A DNA stretch of 64,000 bases from Nigrospora sphaerica. Its lineage: Eukaryota; Ascomycota; Sordariomycetes; Amphisphaeriales; Apiosporaceae. Every line of letters starts with the position of its first letter. The first letter of the stretch is position 1. The translations under genes and the position numbers were made by a program. The notes below the pieces were generated by a model. The model ran no database searches. It saw only the letters and a program-made list of their open reading frames with translations, and was not told where the DNA came from. Positions 50,322 through 64,000 of this stretch are shown piece after piece. Location of the stretch: positions 2,604,001 to 2,668,000 of the forward strand of contig JAGVVL010000022.1 of NCBI GenBank assembly GCA_018287875.1, in the 5' to 3' direction.

Positions 50322-51059
50322 GATGGATCTTGGGTTGGAGGGAGAGGCTCTATCGGTCTGTAGGAGGTGCTGATCGTGTGTTTTCTGCTCGCGGCTCTCT
50401 CGACTCTCGATTCGCAGAAACGGACGGCAGTTCCAACAGCAGCGATGGGGGGGCCTAGTGGAAGGAACGAAAATTGCGAGTGAATTGGAATGTGCTGTGG
50501 GGTTTGTGACCCTAAGACTCCAGCGCCTGGAGTGGAGCGGACGGCCCGGCAGATAAGCCTTTTTTTGCTGACCGATAAGCCCTTTTGGGAAGAAAGACGG
50601 GATGGGCGACAGGGTGAGAATCCAGAGAGCATGGGAAACCGATGAGGTAGGGAGCGCCAACCGTACCTACCGTACCGCTGTGGCACTTGCGCCTCCTGGG
50701 AAAAGGCCTTGCGCCCACACCTGCGTCTACCATATCTGCCTCTTCTCCTACCTTGTAGGTCGCCGCAGACGTGCTGGCCGAGCCCATGCCCTCGCTCTCT
50801 TTACATGCTACACTGACTTACTTCCCGCACTTAAATGCCGGTGACTTGGTTTATGGGTCTTCAATAGCAAAGACTTGGATGCCCCGAGACCGTCGAGGTC
50901 TTGCCCTCCCTTTGCATGCGCAACCATGTGCATGAGGTCATCATTCTGAGAGCTACCGGCTATCTCTACGCTCGACCACGAGACGCGCTCGCGCCGGCCG
51001 GGGCTCCGTCCCCCTCGTTCCACCCTTCAACACTTTCATTACCCCTTCCCACAAGCAAC
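50322..51059. promoter_or_regulatory. RPL12 promoter and SEC23 3' region
   Basis: 738 bp between the SEC23 stop and the RPL12 start, both on the minus strand. It should hold the ribosomal-protein promoter. No recognised element stands out. Confidence 0.5.
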
Positions 51060-55297
<4,238 letters not shown>

Positions 55298-56480
55298 CTA
55301 AAAGGGAATTTCAGGGTTCTTTCGCCCTTCCGGAATCCGGACGGCAAGCAGCGTATCCTCCCACTCCTCCGGGTCTCGGTGGTCCTGCCTCGAGGTCTCT
55401 GATGGGGAAGTGAGTTGTATGTTTCTCCCTATACACCTCGAAGATCTACTTAACTTTGAGGCGTTCAGGCGTGCAGAAGCAGGTCCCGGCGGCCGCGCGG
55501 GTAATGGTTCCTCGTAGCACGTCCACGATGGCGACGTGGGCAAGGCGTGGCCCCGCCCATAAGGCCGTAAGCGAACAGGAGGCGAGGCCGGCGAAGAAGG
55601 TGCGGAGGCGCCCCGCCGACAACAGGCGCGAACCGAGGGCCCATCTCGCCGACTTAGTAGGCCTCGGTGACGCAAAACAACCCAGGCCGGGACGGCTTAG
55701 CCTTGCTGCATCGGGTTTGGAAGGTGGGCAAACTGTGCTTGGTCAAGCCCGGAGAAGAAGGGCGTCGACACGTCAAGAGCCGGTCCCGCCGAAAATGCCC
55801 TAGCAGAAGTCCGTAATGCGCAGCATAGCCGCGGCAGCCGCGTAAGCCTCGATCTCCTGGAGCCGGGCGCAGGAAGCCCTGTAATCGGGAGGGCGAGAAG
55901 CGGCATCCAGCACTCGACAGCCTGCCACCTTTCGTCTTGGTTCCGAAGGCTATCGCCATGTCCCCGCCAGCCAGGCTCTATAATCTTCCGGACGGGCGCC
56001 TCTGGCAGGCAACCAAGGGCGGCCGGATCGATGGCGTATTTGGACTGTCCCGACCCCCCGGCATGTGCTTGCCTCATCTGCCGTTGGGCAGGTGGCTCAT
56101 TGAGCGGAGATCATGCCATAGCGAATCCACCGAGCTTATGATGGCTGCCCGTACAACTGCGTGACGACTCCGGCCGGACTCTCCTCGCTTAGCTTTGGGA
56201 TAGCTTAGATACGGACGCGCCGAAGAATGAAGGACTCGTCGCCCGTCAATTGACGTACTGTCTCGCCCGCTACAACGAAGAAGCTGACCCCGGGCAGCAG
56301 CGTATTGTCAGCAACCTCGTGCTTCCTAACCCACGGTACGCTCTCGAGGCTGTGCCACACGGGATTTGAGGGGGATGCTTTCGAGGATCTGGGAGCCCAG
56401 CAGTTCGTGGTGCGGATGCTCGAGCTGGCGGTACTCCCGCGCTAACCGTGACTCAACTTCAAGCCTTAAGGAAAGCAGAT
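55298..56480. pseudogene. Decayed coding-like block, family unknown
   Basis: GC-rich sequence with protein-like fragments on both strands that are broken by stops and frame changes: minus-strand pieces at about 55700-56077 ('YAIDPAALGCLPEAPVRKII') and a plus-strand piece at about 56225-56500. None joins into a gene with normal splice sites. It ends sharply at the AT-rich block. It may be a relic of a transposon or of a host gene; the evidence is weak. Confidence 0.3.
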
Positions 56481-56893
56481 GTTCTTATTGCTCACACTCT
56501 AATGAAGTAAGGATATTGGATCCTCTTAGACATTTAAACTTATTAAACGGATAAAACTTTATTTATATCAAAGAAGGTAAAGAATGAAAGATAGCTTTTT
56601 ATTATAAACTTGGATATTATAAGTACTAAATAATACTTTTCGTCCTTATTAATATATTAATAAATTCGTCGTCGTTTACCTTAACAATTTCTTAATCTAT
56701 TTTGAGTGTCTCGAGGAATATTACGAACACGTTTATCTCTAATTATATAAACCTTATCTCACGCAGTACTTAAGTATAGCGTTTGTTATATATACTTTTT
56801 TTTATTATATATATTTTATTTACTTTTATATAGCTTTTTACAAAGCATAGGGGGGTGACCGGTTTTTTAAGACCCACTATAGGTCCCTAGCTA

Positions 56894-56963
56894 GTCTGTG
56901 CTACAGGTTAGGTGACTAGCCTACGGGTGCGTAGGGAGCACCTCTATAGCGCATCCTTCCTTA
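56894..56963 (+). repeat. Mutated copy of the LTR-like segment
   Basis: This aligns with 57638-57698: both share 'GTCTGT', 'CAGGT.AGGTGAC.AGCCT' and 'CACCTCT..AGCGC'. Most of the mismatches are C/T or G/A, as RIP would produce, plus a 9-nt length difference. Confidence 0.7.
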
Positions 56964-57470
56964 TAAAACCTCTTACTTTATTTATAATACTTATAAAACA
57001 AATAGCTTTAATCTCAAAGAGAGTAAGTTTAATAGTGATAATAATTTTAAAGTATTTTAGATTATGAAACCACGAAATATAAGAAAAGTATTTTAAAAGA
57101 TAAGATGATAATAATGTTTTAAAGAAATTGATTTCAAATTTTTTAAAAAATGTAAGTACTTTTATACAATATATCTATTACATAAATAATCTTCAAAATT
57201 TAAAACATGATTAAAAGTTAAATGATGTATTTTATTTTAAAAACTTATTTATAGATTAAATATTTAATTAAATCTAAAAAATACATATTAATTAATTTTA
57301 AAAAAAAGTTTTATAATCATTATCAATTTTTCAAACTACACGTTAGATATAAGAAAACAATGAAGTATTTTTTTTATAAACATTGTATTATGGATAATAA
57401 TAAATAGTTTCTACTAATTAGAAACACTTAGGTTATTTTAAATTTAGATTTTTTTTTTTAAAAAAAAAGG

Positions 57471-57700
57471 TGTTGGATTATGTTTACTGTAAGGATCCGA
57501 AGGAATCACAATGGCACCGTCAGGTATAGGGTAGCGAAGGGCAGGCTCAATTGCACTGCAAGACTGATTCTTGCAGAATCCAAGTTCAGGTCGGGCGCCA
57601 GCAGTGCGCCCACTCCTCGCTAGTAGGCTGCCGGTGGGTCTGTACCGCAGGTCAGGTGACCAGCCTGTGGATGCACCTCTCCAGCGCCTCCTCCCTAACA
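57471..57700. mobile_element. Candidate solo LTR, 230 bp
   Basis: A GC-richer island inside the AT-rich block runs from TGTTGG to CTAACA, giving the 5'-TG..CA-3' ends and short imperfect inverted termini of an LTR. The right-hand 60 bp recurs in altered form at 56894-56963. I see no clear 5-bp target-site duplication (flanks AAAGG and TTTAC), so the call rests on ends, length and repetition. Confidence 0.45.
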
Positions 57701-58799
57701 TTTACATTCAAAAATAATAAATAATTAGAATATTACATTTAACTTCTTATTATATAATTTATTAATAAGAATATACCTATCTTTTAAAACTGGTATCAAC
57801 AATATGCTTAATTATTTACAACTTTTAAAGCTTTATTTTACCTATATTAAGCTTACTTAAATCTAGATAAAGGTTTATGATCTTAAATATAATAATAATC
57901 CTAAAAAGACCTTTTTTGATATATGTAGGATTATTAAAGAAAAAAATGAAATTAAAAGTATAGTTTCAATAGTAATTTACAAAGTGTTATAAAGTTCAAA
58001 TTAAGTATAACCTTTTATGAGTATTTCTTCTTAAATACTTCAAAAATATTTTAGTCTCTAAACTATTTTCGCCTTAAAGTAATCTTGTGCTTTGTTTTTA
58101 TGATAAAGAATAGTATTAATAGTATATCTTACTCCCTTACCCTTAAATGTAGAGTGAAAGCGACGTCCGCTATTTAAAATAACTTCCCGTTATAACCACC
58201 GATCTATTATAGTTTAAATTCCTTAATGCATTTATTTCCCCTCGTACTTTAAGATCCTAAATACCTTATTAATCGACGTTATAAAGCTTATCTCAACGGT
58301 GGAAGAGTTTTTAATCGTCTTCTTATTATACTCTATTTTAGCTATAATAGTTATGGTTTAGGTATTAAAGGCCTATTTCTTTGTAAACTTTTCAAAGCAC
58401 TCTTCAAATTGATGACCTATGTTTTTATAATTAAAATAGCCGCTATAAATAAATAGCTCCTTTATTTCTTTTATAAAGAGTCTATTCGTTATAAAGGTTA
58501 ACGTCGTCGTTTAAAGTTTAATACCTTTAAGTTTAAGTTTCGTTCCTATACTCGCTAAGATCTTATTTATTCGAGGAGCGTTAAACGCCTTTTAATTATT
58601 CGTGGTCGTCTTATAAGCTAAGAGTTCTTAGTTTAATTAAATAGAATTAATCTTTTAAGTTTAGAACAAGCTGTTAAGTAGTATTCAAAGGTACTTAAAT
58701 TCTTTTAGAGCCTTCTTATAAGGTTACTACTCTATATACGATTCCTATATATAATTCGACTTATCAAGTGGTAGTGAGTAAAAGAGGACCGAACTTATT

Positions 58800-59504
58800 T
58801 GTAACGGAATGATACGAATCGAACGAGGTGACTATGTGCACGCAATTCCAATGACTGGCTGGCTGTATTGACTTCAATCTGGCCGTCCCTCCGTTTGCGG
58901 GCGCGGCCAGATTCTGCATAAGGGCGCCCCGGATTAACGTGGCGCCGCTCCGCCGTTTCGGCGACCGCCCTGGCGCTTGCTTCCCGCCGGCGCGCCGACG
59001 CACCGCCGATCCGCCCGCCCGGCCCCTTTACAATGCCCCCCCAATTCCTGGGCCCGGTCTCCGGCGCCCGTGGAATTCCTATCGGTGGAGCGGTCTCGGG
59101 TGCGCCGCGCCGCGTGGGTCCTTGGCCCGCCACCTTGTGGTCGCCGCCCTTCGTGGGGTTGTCCTATGCGCTCGTTATGTCTGCTGGCCCGCCCATCGGC
59201 GGCCGGTCGTTGCCTGGGCGGCGCTGCCCCGCGCTGCGTGTTTGTCTCCAGTCGCGCTCTCTGTCGCGGCGGCCTCGCCGCCTCGCCGCCTCGCTGCCTC
59301 GCTGCCCGTGTTGCTGCCTGGGGCGCCGAGGGCTCGGCTTTGTTTGTAGCTCCGTACTCCATACCAACTCCTGGGTCGGCGCCTGGTTGCAGCTTTCCTT
59401 TGTTCCCGTTCCTTGTGGCAGGCGACCTCTCCATTCCCCGTACGTCTCGTGTTTCGTGACGCTCTCTGTTCCTCATCCATTCGTTCTTCGACTGTTCGCC
59501 GACA
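58800..59504 (+). promoter_or_regulatory. GC-rich leader of the antisense ORF; possible LTR edge
   Basis: Base composition switches within some tens of bases from AT-rich to very GC-rich near 58800. The transition carries TGTAACGGAATGATACG starting at 58800, which would suit the TG end of a Gypsy-type LTR. The interval contains a tandem CCTCGCCG-type array (about 59268-59308) and a pyrimidine-rich stretch just before the ATG at 59505. No matching second LTR is inside the window, so the LTR reading is tentative. Confidence 0.35.
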
Positions 59505-61380
59505 ATGCTGTACCCGATCTACTCGCGCGAGGACGCGCTTAACCGCATTCGCGAGTGGGAGGTCCTCCCCGCCTGTCACTCTGTCTTTCGTTTTGGACAC
59601 TCCGGCGGCCCTTTGTCCCGGAACGCCGACGACGATCTTGTCGTTTCCTTGTGCGTCCCGCATCCTGGTCGGCGCTCTATCGGGCCTCGCTCGGCTGCCT
59701 CGGGCGTTGCTAACCCTCCCCTCTAGCCCCAATGCCTTTTGTTGCAACAGTGTCACGACCGGCGCTGTTGATCCCTCTCTGAACTGTGAGGGTGCCGGCA
59801 AGTGCGGGATCTGCGCCATTGATCATCGCAAATGTGTCGCCGTTTGTGTTGCCCTTTGCCCGCGACTGTGTTGCGATGGCTGACGCGTTTAGATTCCCGA
59901 GGAATTGGTCGGTGCCGGCCGCGTCCTCACCGCTGGCATCGCCCATCTTCGCGTCCTTCAATACCGCGGTACCCACATGGGCCAGGTGGGCAGTTCCAAT
60001 TGGAACTGGCGATACGTCCAAGCCTATGGGTCGCTCAAGACGGTCTACCACGAGGCGGCGATGGCTTTCCGCCTATGCTGCAATGAGGAGGACATTGCCG
60101 TCTTCCAGGAGCGCAAGGAACAGAAAAAGCGCGAAGCCGCCAACTCCCTCGCCGTTGTTGAGGCGCAGAGCCAGCGCCGGTTCGTCCAATTACAAACGGA
60201 CATCCTCGCCGTGAGTTTCCCCTCCTTTCGCCGCCGCGTCGGCGTACTGGTTCTAATCGTGTTCCGGTAGGGCGCCCATGGCCAACGGGAGCCTGTCAGT
60301 GCTGAGGAGTACCAGCGGCGATACACCCTCGCCCTTCCTGTCGGCGATCGCAGTGCCGATAGCCTGTCCCGCCTTATCGCGCACTGCGAGGAACTTTATC
60401 GCCTAACCGTCGACAACTACGACGACAAGCTGTACCGCTGGGCGCCTGGATACCATTTTCTCGCGGGCGAGGCCACATCGGATATCGATTGGCAGCGTCG
60501 GTTCAAACGATCGCAGAAAAAGGTGCTGCGAGGGTTGATTCGTGGTTTGGTGTCAACCACGCCCGGCGGGAGAAACATGGTAAGAGCCGCGTTGCTCGAG
60601 CAGGTCCCGCCGCCCCTGGTCGCCGTACCCCGGTGAGTCCTCCCCGTCTTCGTTTTGACGCGACCGGTCCTTAGTTAACACTTCCGGTAGGGTAGCAAGG
60701 CGTCTGTCCGCCGATCCCATTCCGACGCACGAGTCGACTCCGCCGGGCCTTCGTCGCCCTTCACGCCAGTCCCCGCCGCGATGCCTGGCGATGAATCGCC
60801 TTCCGACGACGAGGACTCTGACGACGACGCCTCGAGCCTGGGTGCGGACACTGACGACGATGGCGAGTACGTCCAGTCGCCGTCCGGTCGCAGCTCTCCT
60901 TCCGGCTCCAGTGCCCGTCCTGGCCCCTCCGGCCGGGGTGGCTCGGGCGCGCCTGCGCTAGAGGATCGCGACCTGCTGTCCTCTGCTGCGTCCCTGTCGG
61001 ACGCGCCGATGTCCTCTGCGCCGGCCTCTCGGGTCCAGCGCTCCACTCGTGCTGCGACACCCTGGCCCTCCAGCCCTGCCTCCGGCGTCCGCTCTGCTAG
61101 CGGTGCTCCCTCCGCTAGCGGCGCCTCCTCGATGGTGGAGTGGCGGGCCGAGCGGCGGATCCATCTCACGATGATCTCCAATACCTGTCCTCTGCCTGAG
61201 AAGCCTTGGTCCGCGGAGGAGTATCGCGACTGCGTCGCCGCGCGCTTGGAACTGTGGCATAAGTTCGACCAGGTCCCCACGACCGTCGCCGAGCCACCTC
61301 ATTCGTCCGCTCGTGACCAGAAACTCATTGAGTTTCGCGATTTGGTTCCCCCGCCCTTCCGAGGTTGGAGGCCACCATAA
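59505..61380 (+). CDS. Spliced ORF of unknown family antisense to Gypsy pol
   Basis: Five exons, 59505-59650, 59727-59841, 59893-60210, 60271-60632 and 60696-61380, are joined by four short introns (76, 51, 60 and 63 nt; GT..AG ends, branch-like GCTAAC or GCTGAC in the first two). They form one 541-aa frame; each junction preserves phase, which is unlikely by chance. Residues 50-87 hold a cysteine cluster (Cys54, 55, 69, 75, 78, 85; 'CEGAGKCGICAIDHRKC') that could bind zinc. A charged probable coiled coil follows ('ERKEQKKREAANSLAVVEAQ', about 155-185), then a helical region with 'WAPGYHFLAGEATSDIDWQR', an Asp/Ser-rich acidic tract, and a terminal domain with 'EKPWSAEEYRDCVAARLELW'. No polymerase, protease or nuclease motif is seen. 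The true C-terminus may extend past a frameshift near 61350. It converges on the pol end and may be an extra element gene or an unrelated gene. Confidence 0.55.
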
Positions 61381-62558
61381 TCCTGTCGCAATGTACGACG
61401 TTTACCATACTGCCCGACGCGGTTTCGAGACCTGGCTTCGACGTCTACACCCTTGCCTTCGTCCGGCGGCTCGCTGCCGTCCCCTCTCGTCGCCGGCGAA
61501 CGGCCAGCGTACTTACAGCGCCTCTCCGGGCTATGGCAAGGCGAGTACGACCCGTTCGCTTCGCCTAAGCGGGTAAACTTCAGCATGCCCGGCGACGGCG
61601 GTCGCGACGTTTCCTCGCTGGACAGTAGCCGCTCTGGTTCCGATGTCGTGGACGGTCTGGACTCGTGCGGCCCTTCCTCTCCTTGAGCGCGGTCGCCGAC
61701 CCAGATGCGTCCGACGGCGGCAACGCCCTGTCCGTTGGCTCCGACACCGGCGGTGACCGCTCCCCTAGCCCTGATGGCGATGTTGACATGGTCTCGGGGG
61801 CACTGACGCGTCGGCGCAAATGCCGCCACCCGCGCAAGCTCTTGCCCCGACCGGCCCGTCCGTGGACCCACACTGGACTGCCGAGCAATGGGCGCTCGCC
61901 CGCCGACGGGCCATGAACCGCATCCTCGAGCTGTATCCTGACCCCGCTCCCCCTGTCAGCGTTACCGCCTTCCGGGACGTCCTTTGGGCCCGGCACTTCA
62001 GTCTCCACTCGGCGAACCGCGAGATAGACACGGCTATGCGCTGGGATTCCCATCCCGCGCCGCCTAGTGTTCAGCACACGCGAGACACTGAGAACCTCGA
62101 CGTGGCCACCATCACGCTCTCGGCGACGGCTGACGTCCTTGGTTGTGCTCCCCGAGCTGGCCATCTCTCTCTGGCTCGGCTTGCCCAGGCCGGCGGACGA
62201 TCGCATGTCCTGCGCCGCTTCCCGATCGACGCTACCCGCCCCGATCCCATTGGAGCTGGGTACACACCCCGGTACGTCTCCGAGATCGTGACTAGCCTTC
62301 CGGCGGCGGCTCCTCCCCCTGCCGTTTAAGGACTGGTCCCCGGCCGCAATGGAGGAGTACTACAACAGCGCCTTCTCGTCACTCGGCTTGCGACGGATCA
62401 ACGTCCTCGGTGGCATCGCTCCGCCCGCCGTCTCGCCGTCCTCGTCGACCCGAGGTGCCAAACGTCGCCGCTCTGCCGCCGACGACGCGGCTCACGGTCC
62501 CTCGGCTGGACCCCTCCTTCGCGACGCCTTCGCCCGTCTCGCCGCTAGGTCGCCCTGA
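61381..62558 (+). pseudogene. Frameshifted coding-like continuation of the antisense ORF
   Basis: After the stop at 61378-61380, protein-like sequence continues in other frames. Segments include 'LEATIILSQCTTFTILPDAV' (about 61360-61480), 'ERPAYLQRLSGLWQGEYDPF' (about 61490-61680), 'EQWALARRRAMNRILELYPD' (61820-62329) and 'MEEYYNSAFSSLGLRRINVL' (62349-62558). Each is in a different frame from its neighbour, with no good splice sites at the switches. This suggests small indels in a formerly longer protein of about 900 residues. A separate second gene is the alternative. No known domain was recognised. Confidence 0.4.
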
Positions 62559-62727
62559 CGCGTCACCTAGTTTGCCGTCCCCTCATCCGCTGCGTCCTGC
62601 GCTTTGGCGGATCCTCGTCGCCCGTACGCCGCCTAGCGGACCTCCTGCGTCCTACTCTGCATGCCGCGTGCGACCTTCCACAGCAATTGCATGGCTTAGC
62701 TCCGTGTACTTCTAGGCCCTGGCCTCG

Positions 62728-64000
62728 TTAATTGATCTGCTGCGCTTCGCGCCCCGCCACTCCGTGATTTCCTGTGCTCGGAGGGCGATCGTCGTCCCAT
62801 TTACGGTGGGACCGCCGCTTACGATAGCGTGCCACGATCTTCGGCGCGTTCTCCAGGTTCGCCTCTGGCTCCCAGGTGTTATATTCCACCGGCCAGCCCA
62901 TCCATTTCACGAGGTACTCCGCCCCTCGGGCGGTCGTCCTGTGTCGGAGGATATCCTCGACCTCCCACTCCTCTTGGTCCTCCACCAGTCCTGGGAGTGC
63001 CTCATGGTCCCCGGAGGCCTTGCCAGTCCATGGCTCCAACGATGACACTGGGAACACGTCGTGTATCCGTTCGTACTGCGAGGGCAGGGCGACCCTGTAG
63101 GCCACCTTACCAATCCTCTCCGTGACCTTTACCCGAATGTACGTCGGGGCGAGCTTCGCACCGCACTTAAATCGGAACCGCTTCGTCGAGAGGCCTACCC
63201 ACTGACCTGGTTGGAACTCTTGGTCCTGGTGCCTTCGGTCGTAGCCCTTTTGTTGGGCTTTCACTGCGACGTCCCAGTGTTCTCTCATACGCGCGCGGAC
63301 CTCTCGGCTCTTCTGTAGCCGTTCTAACACGCCCGCGCTCCGAAAGCGTTCTGCTTGGGGGCGAACTCCGTCATCCTCGGGTGAAATCCATACAGCGCCT
63401 CAAACGGTGACACCCCGATGGAGTCGTGGCGGCGGTTATTATAGGCGAACTCGGCTTCGTGTAGCCCGGATGCCCATGTCGCCTCGTCGCAACACGTGCG
63501 TAACCACTTCTCTAGTGTTTGGTGCGTTCTCTCTGTCTGCCCGTCCGTTTGGGGATGGTACGCCGTGCTCAGCCGGCGTTTCGTTGCCCTTGCCTCGCAC
63601 CACTCTTGCCAGAACCGGCTCGTGAGTAGGAGTCCCTATCGCTCACAATCCCGAGGGGCGTCCCGTACCGGCATTCCACTTCCTTATACAGGATATGGGC
63701 TAACTCTGCCGCAGTTAGGGTTTTCCTCGTGGGTAGGAACAGTGCCATCTTCGTGAATCGGTCCACGATGACTAACACGGCGTCGCAGGCGTCGCCCTCG
63801 GGTCGGCAGCTGATCGGCAGCCCAGTGATGAAGTCCATGCTAATCTCTTGCCAGGGTCCCTCGGGTAGCGGTAGGGATTGGAGTAGGCCGTACGGTTTGT
63901 GCCTTGGTCTCCTTGCTCCCTGGCACTCCTGGCATGACTCTGCGTACTGTCGCACCTCCTCGGCGATCGCGGGCCAGTGGAACTTCCTCGTGAGCAGCTC
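62728..64000 (-). mobile_element. Ty3/Gypsy chromovirus pol, integrase and chromodomain, 3' part
   Basis: The 3' end of an LTR-retrotransposon polyprotein enters from the right edge. In order of translation: the integrase zinc-binding region (CxxC in 'SCQECQGARR'), the catalytic core with its first Asp in 'SMDFITGLP', the second in 'VSDRDS' and the Glu in 'DGQTER', then 'GVSPFEALYG', the GPY/F-like region ('VAYRVALPSQ..IHDVFPVS'), and a chromodomain ('EYLVKWMGWPVEYNTWEPE') near the stop at 62728. The chromodomain places it among fungal chromoviruses. The frame is broken twice, each consistent with loss of one base: near 63628 and near 63341. It is therefore probably a dead copy, although sequencing errors in a repeat cannot be excluded. 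Reverse transcriptase and RNase H would lie beyond 64000. Confidence 0.9.

Larger units (their letters stand above)
56481..58760. repeat. AT-rich block, RIP-like
   Basis: About 2.3 kb dominated by A and T, rich in TA and poor in CpG, with stop codons in all frames. This contrasts with the GC-rich DNA on both sides. Such blocks are the usual end product of repeat-induced point mutation in Pezizomycotina. Only two islands keep higher GC, at about 56860-56965 and 57471-57700, and these are related to each other. Confidence 0.8.

Noticed and set aside
58764..59883. Minus-strand frames antisense to the 59.5-61.4 kb gene (several over 100 codons)
   Set aside because: Arg/Ala/Gly-rich shadow frames; the plus strand has phase-consistent splicing while the minus strand has none.

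Overview
This is nuclear DNA from a filamentous ascomycete, most likely a Sordariomycete and possibly Hypocreales. The evidence is GC-rich coding sequence, short 46-162 nt introns with GT..AG ends and gctgac-type branch sites, a set of fungal-specific genes (flbD/rca-1, ECM14, fungal GT41, Pol4-type polymerase X), and an AT-rich block that looks like repeat-induced point mutation (RIP). All introns below were placed by eye from splice signals and protein-family continuity. No transcript or database was consulted.

Layout, left to right. Bases 1.9-2.6 kb: a small conserved fungal gene of unknown function. 3.2-5.3 kb: SRP72, tail to tail with a long Sec7/PH Arf exchange factor (5.6-10.2 kb, minus). 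10.2-14.65 kb: no gene seen. 14.65-16.3 kb: ECM14-type pseudo-carboxypeptidase, tail to tail with an MGST3-like MAPEG protein (16.7-17.3 kb, minus). 18.4-20.2 kb: family X DNA polymerase (minus), divergent from the TFIIE large subunit (21.6-22.8 kb, plus). 23.6-25.3 kb: a coiled-coil protein of unknown function. 25.3-40.8 kb: a gene-poor zone of about 15 kb holding only the conidiation regulator flbD (32.0-32.9 kb, minus). 40.8-45.6 kb: a fungal O-GlcNAc-transferase-like protein (minus). 49.5-50.3 kb: ribosomal protein uL11/RPL12 (minus, five exons). 51.1-53.6 kb: SEC23 (minus, five exons).

From about 55.3 kb the character changes. A decayed block is followed by 2.3 kb of very AT-rich, RIP-like DNA (56.5-58.8 kb) with a 230-bp candidate solo LTR. 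An abrupt return to very GC-rich sequence holds the 3' end of a Ty3/Gypsy chromovirus pol (62.7-64.0 kb, minus, running off the right edge, two single-base frameshifts). Converging on it from the opposite strand is a previously unrecognised spliced reading frame (59.5-61.4 kb, plus; five exons, 541 codons, Cys cluster, coiled coil, acidic tract), with further frameshifted coding-like sequence to about 62.56 kb. That antisense gene beside the pol is the most novel object in the window.

Several genes act in protein targeting and the secretory pathway (SRP72, Sec7 exchange factor, SEC23, secreted ECM14). Nothing suggests an operon-like unit, so the proximity is probably chance. No tRNA, rRNA or CRISPR feature was seen.
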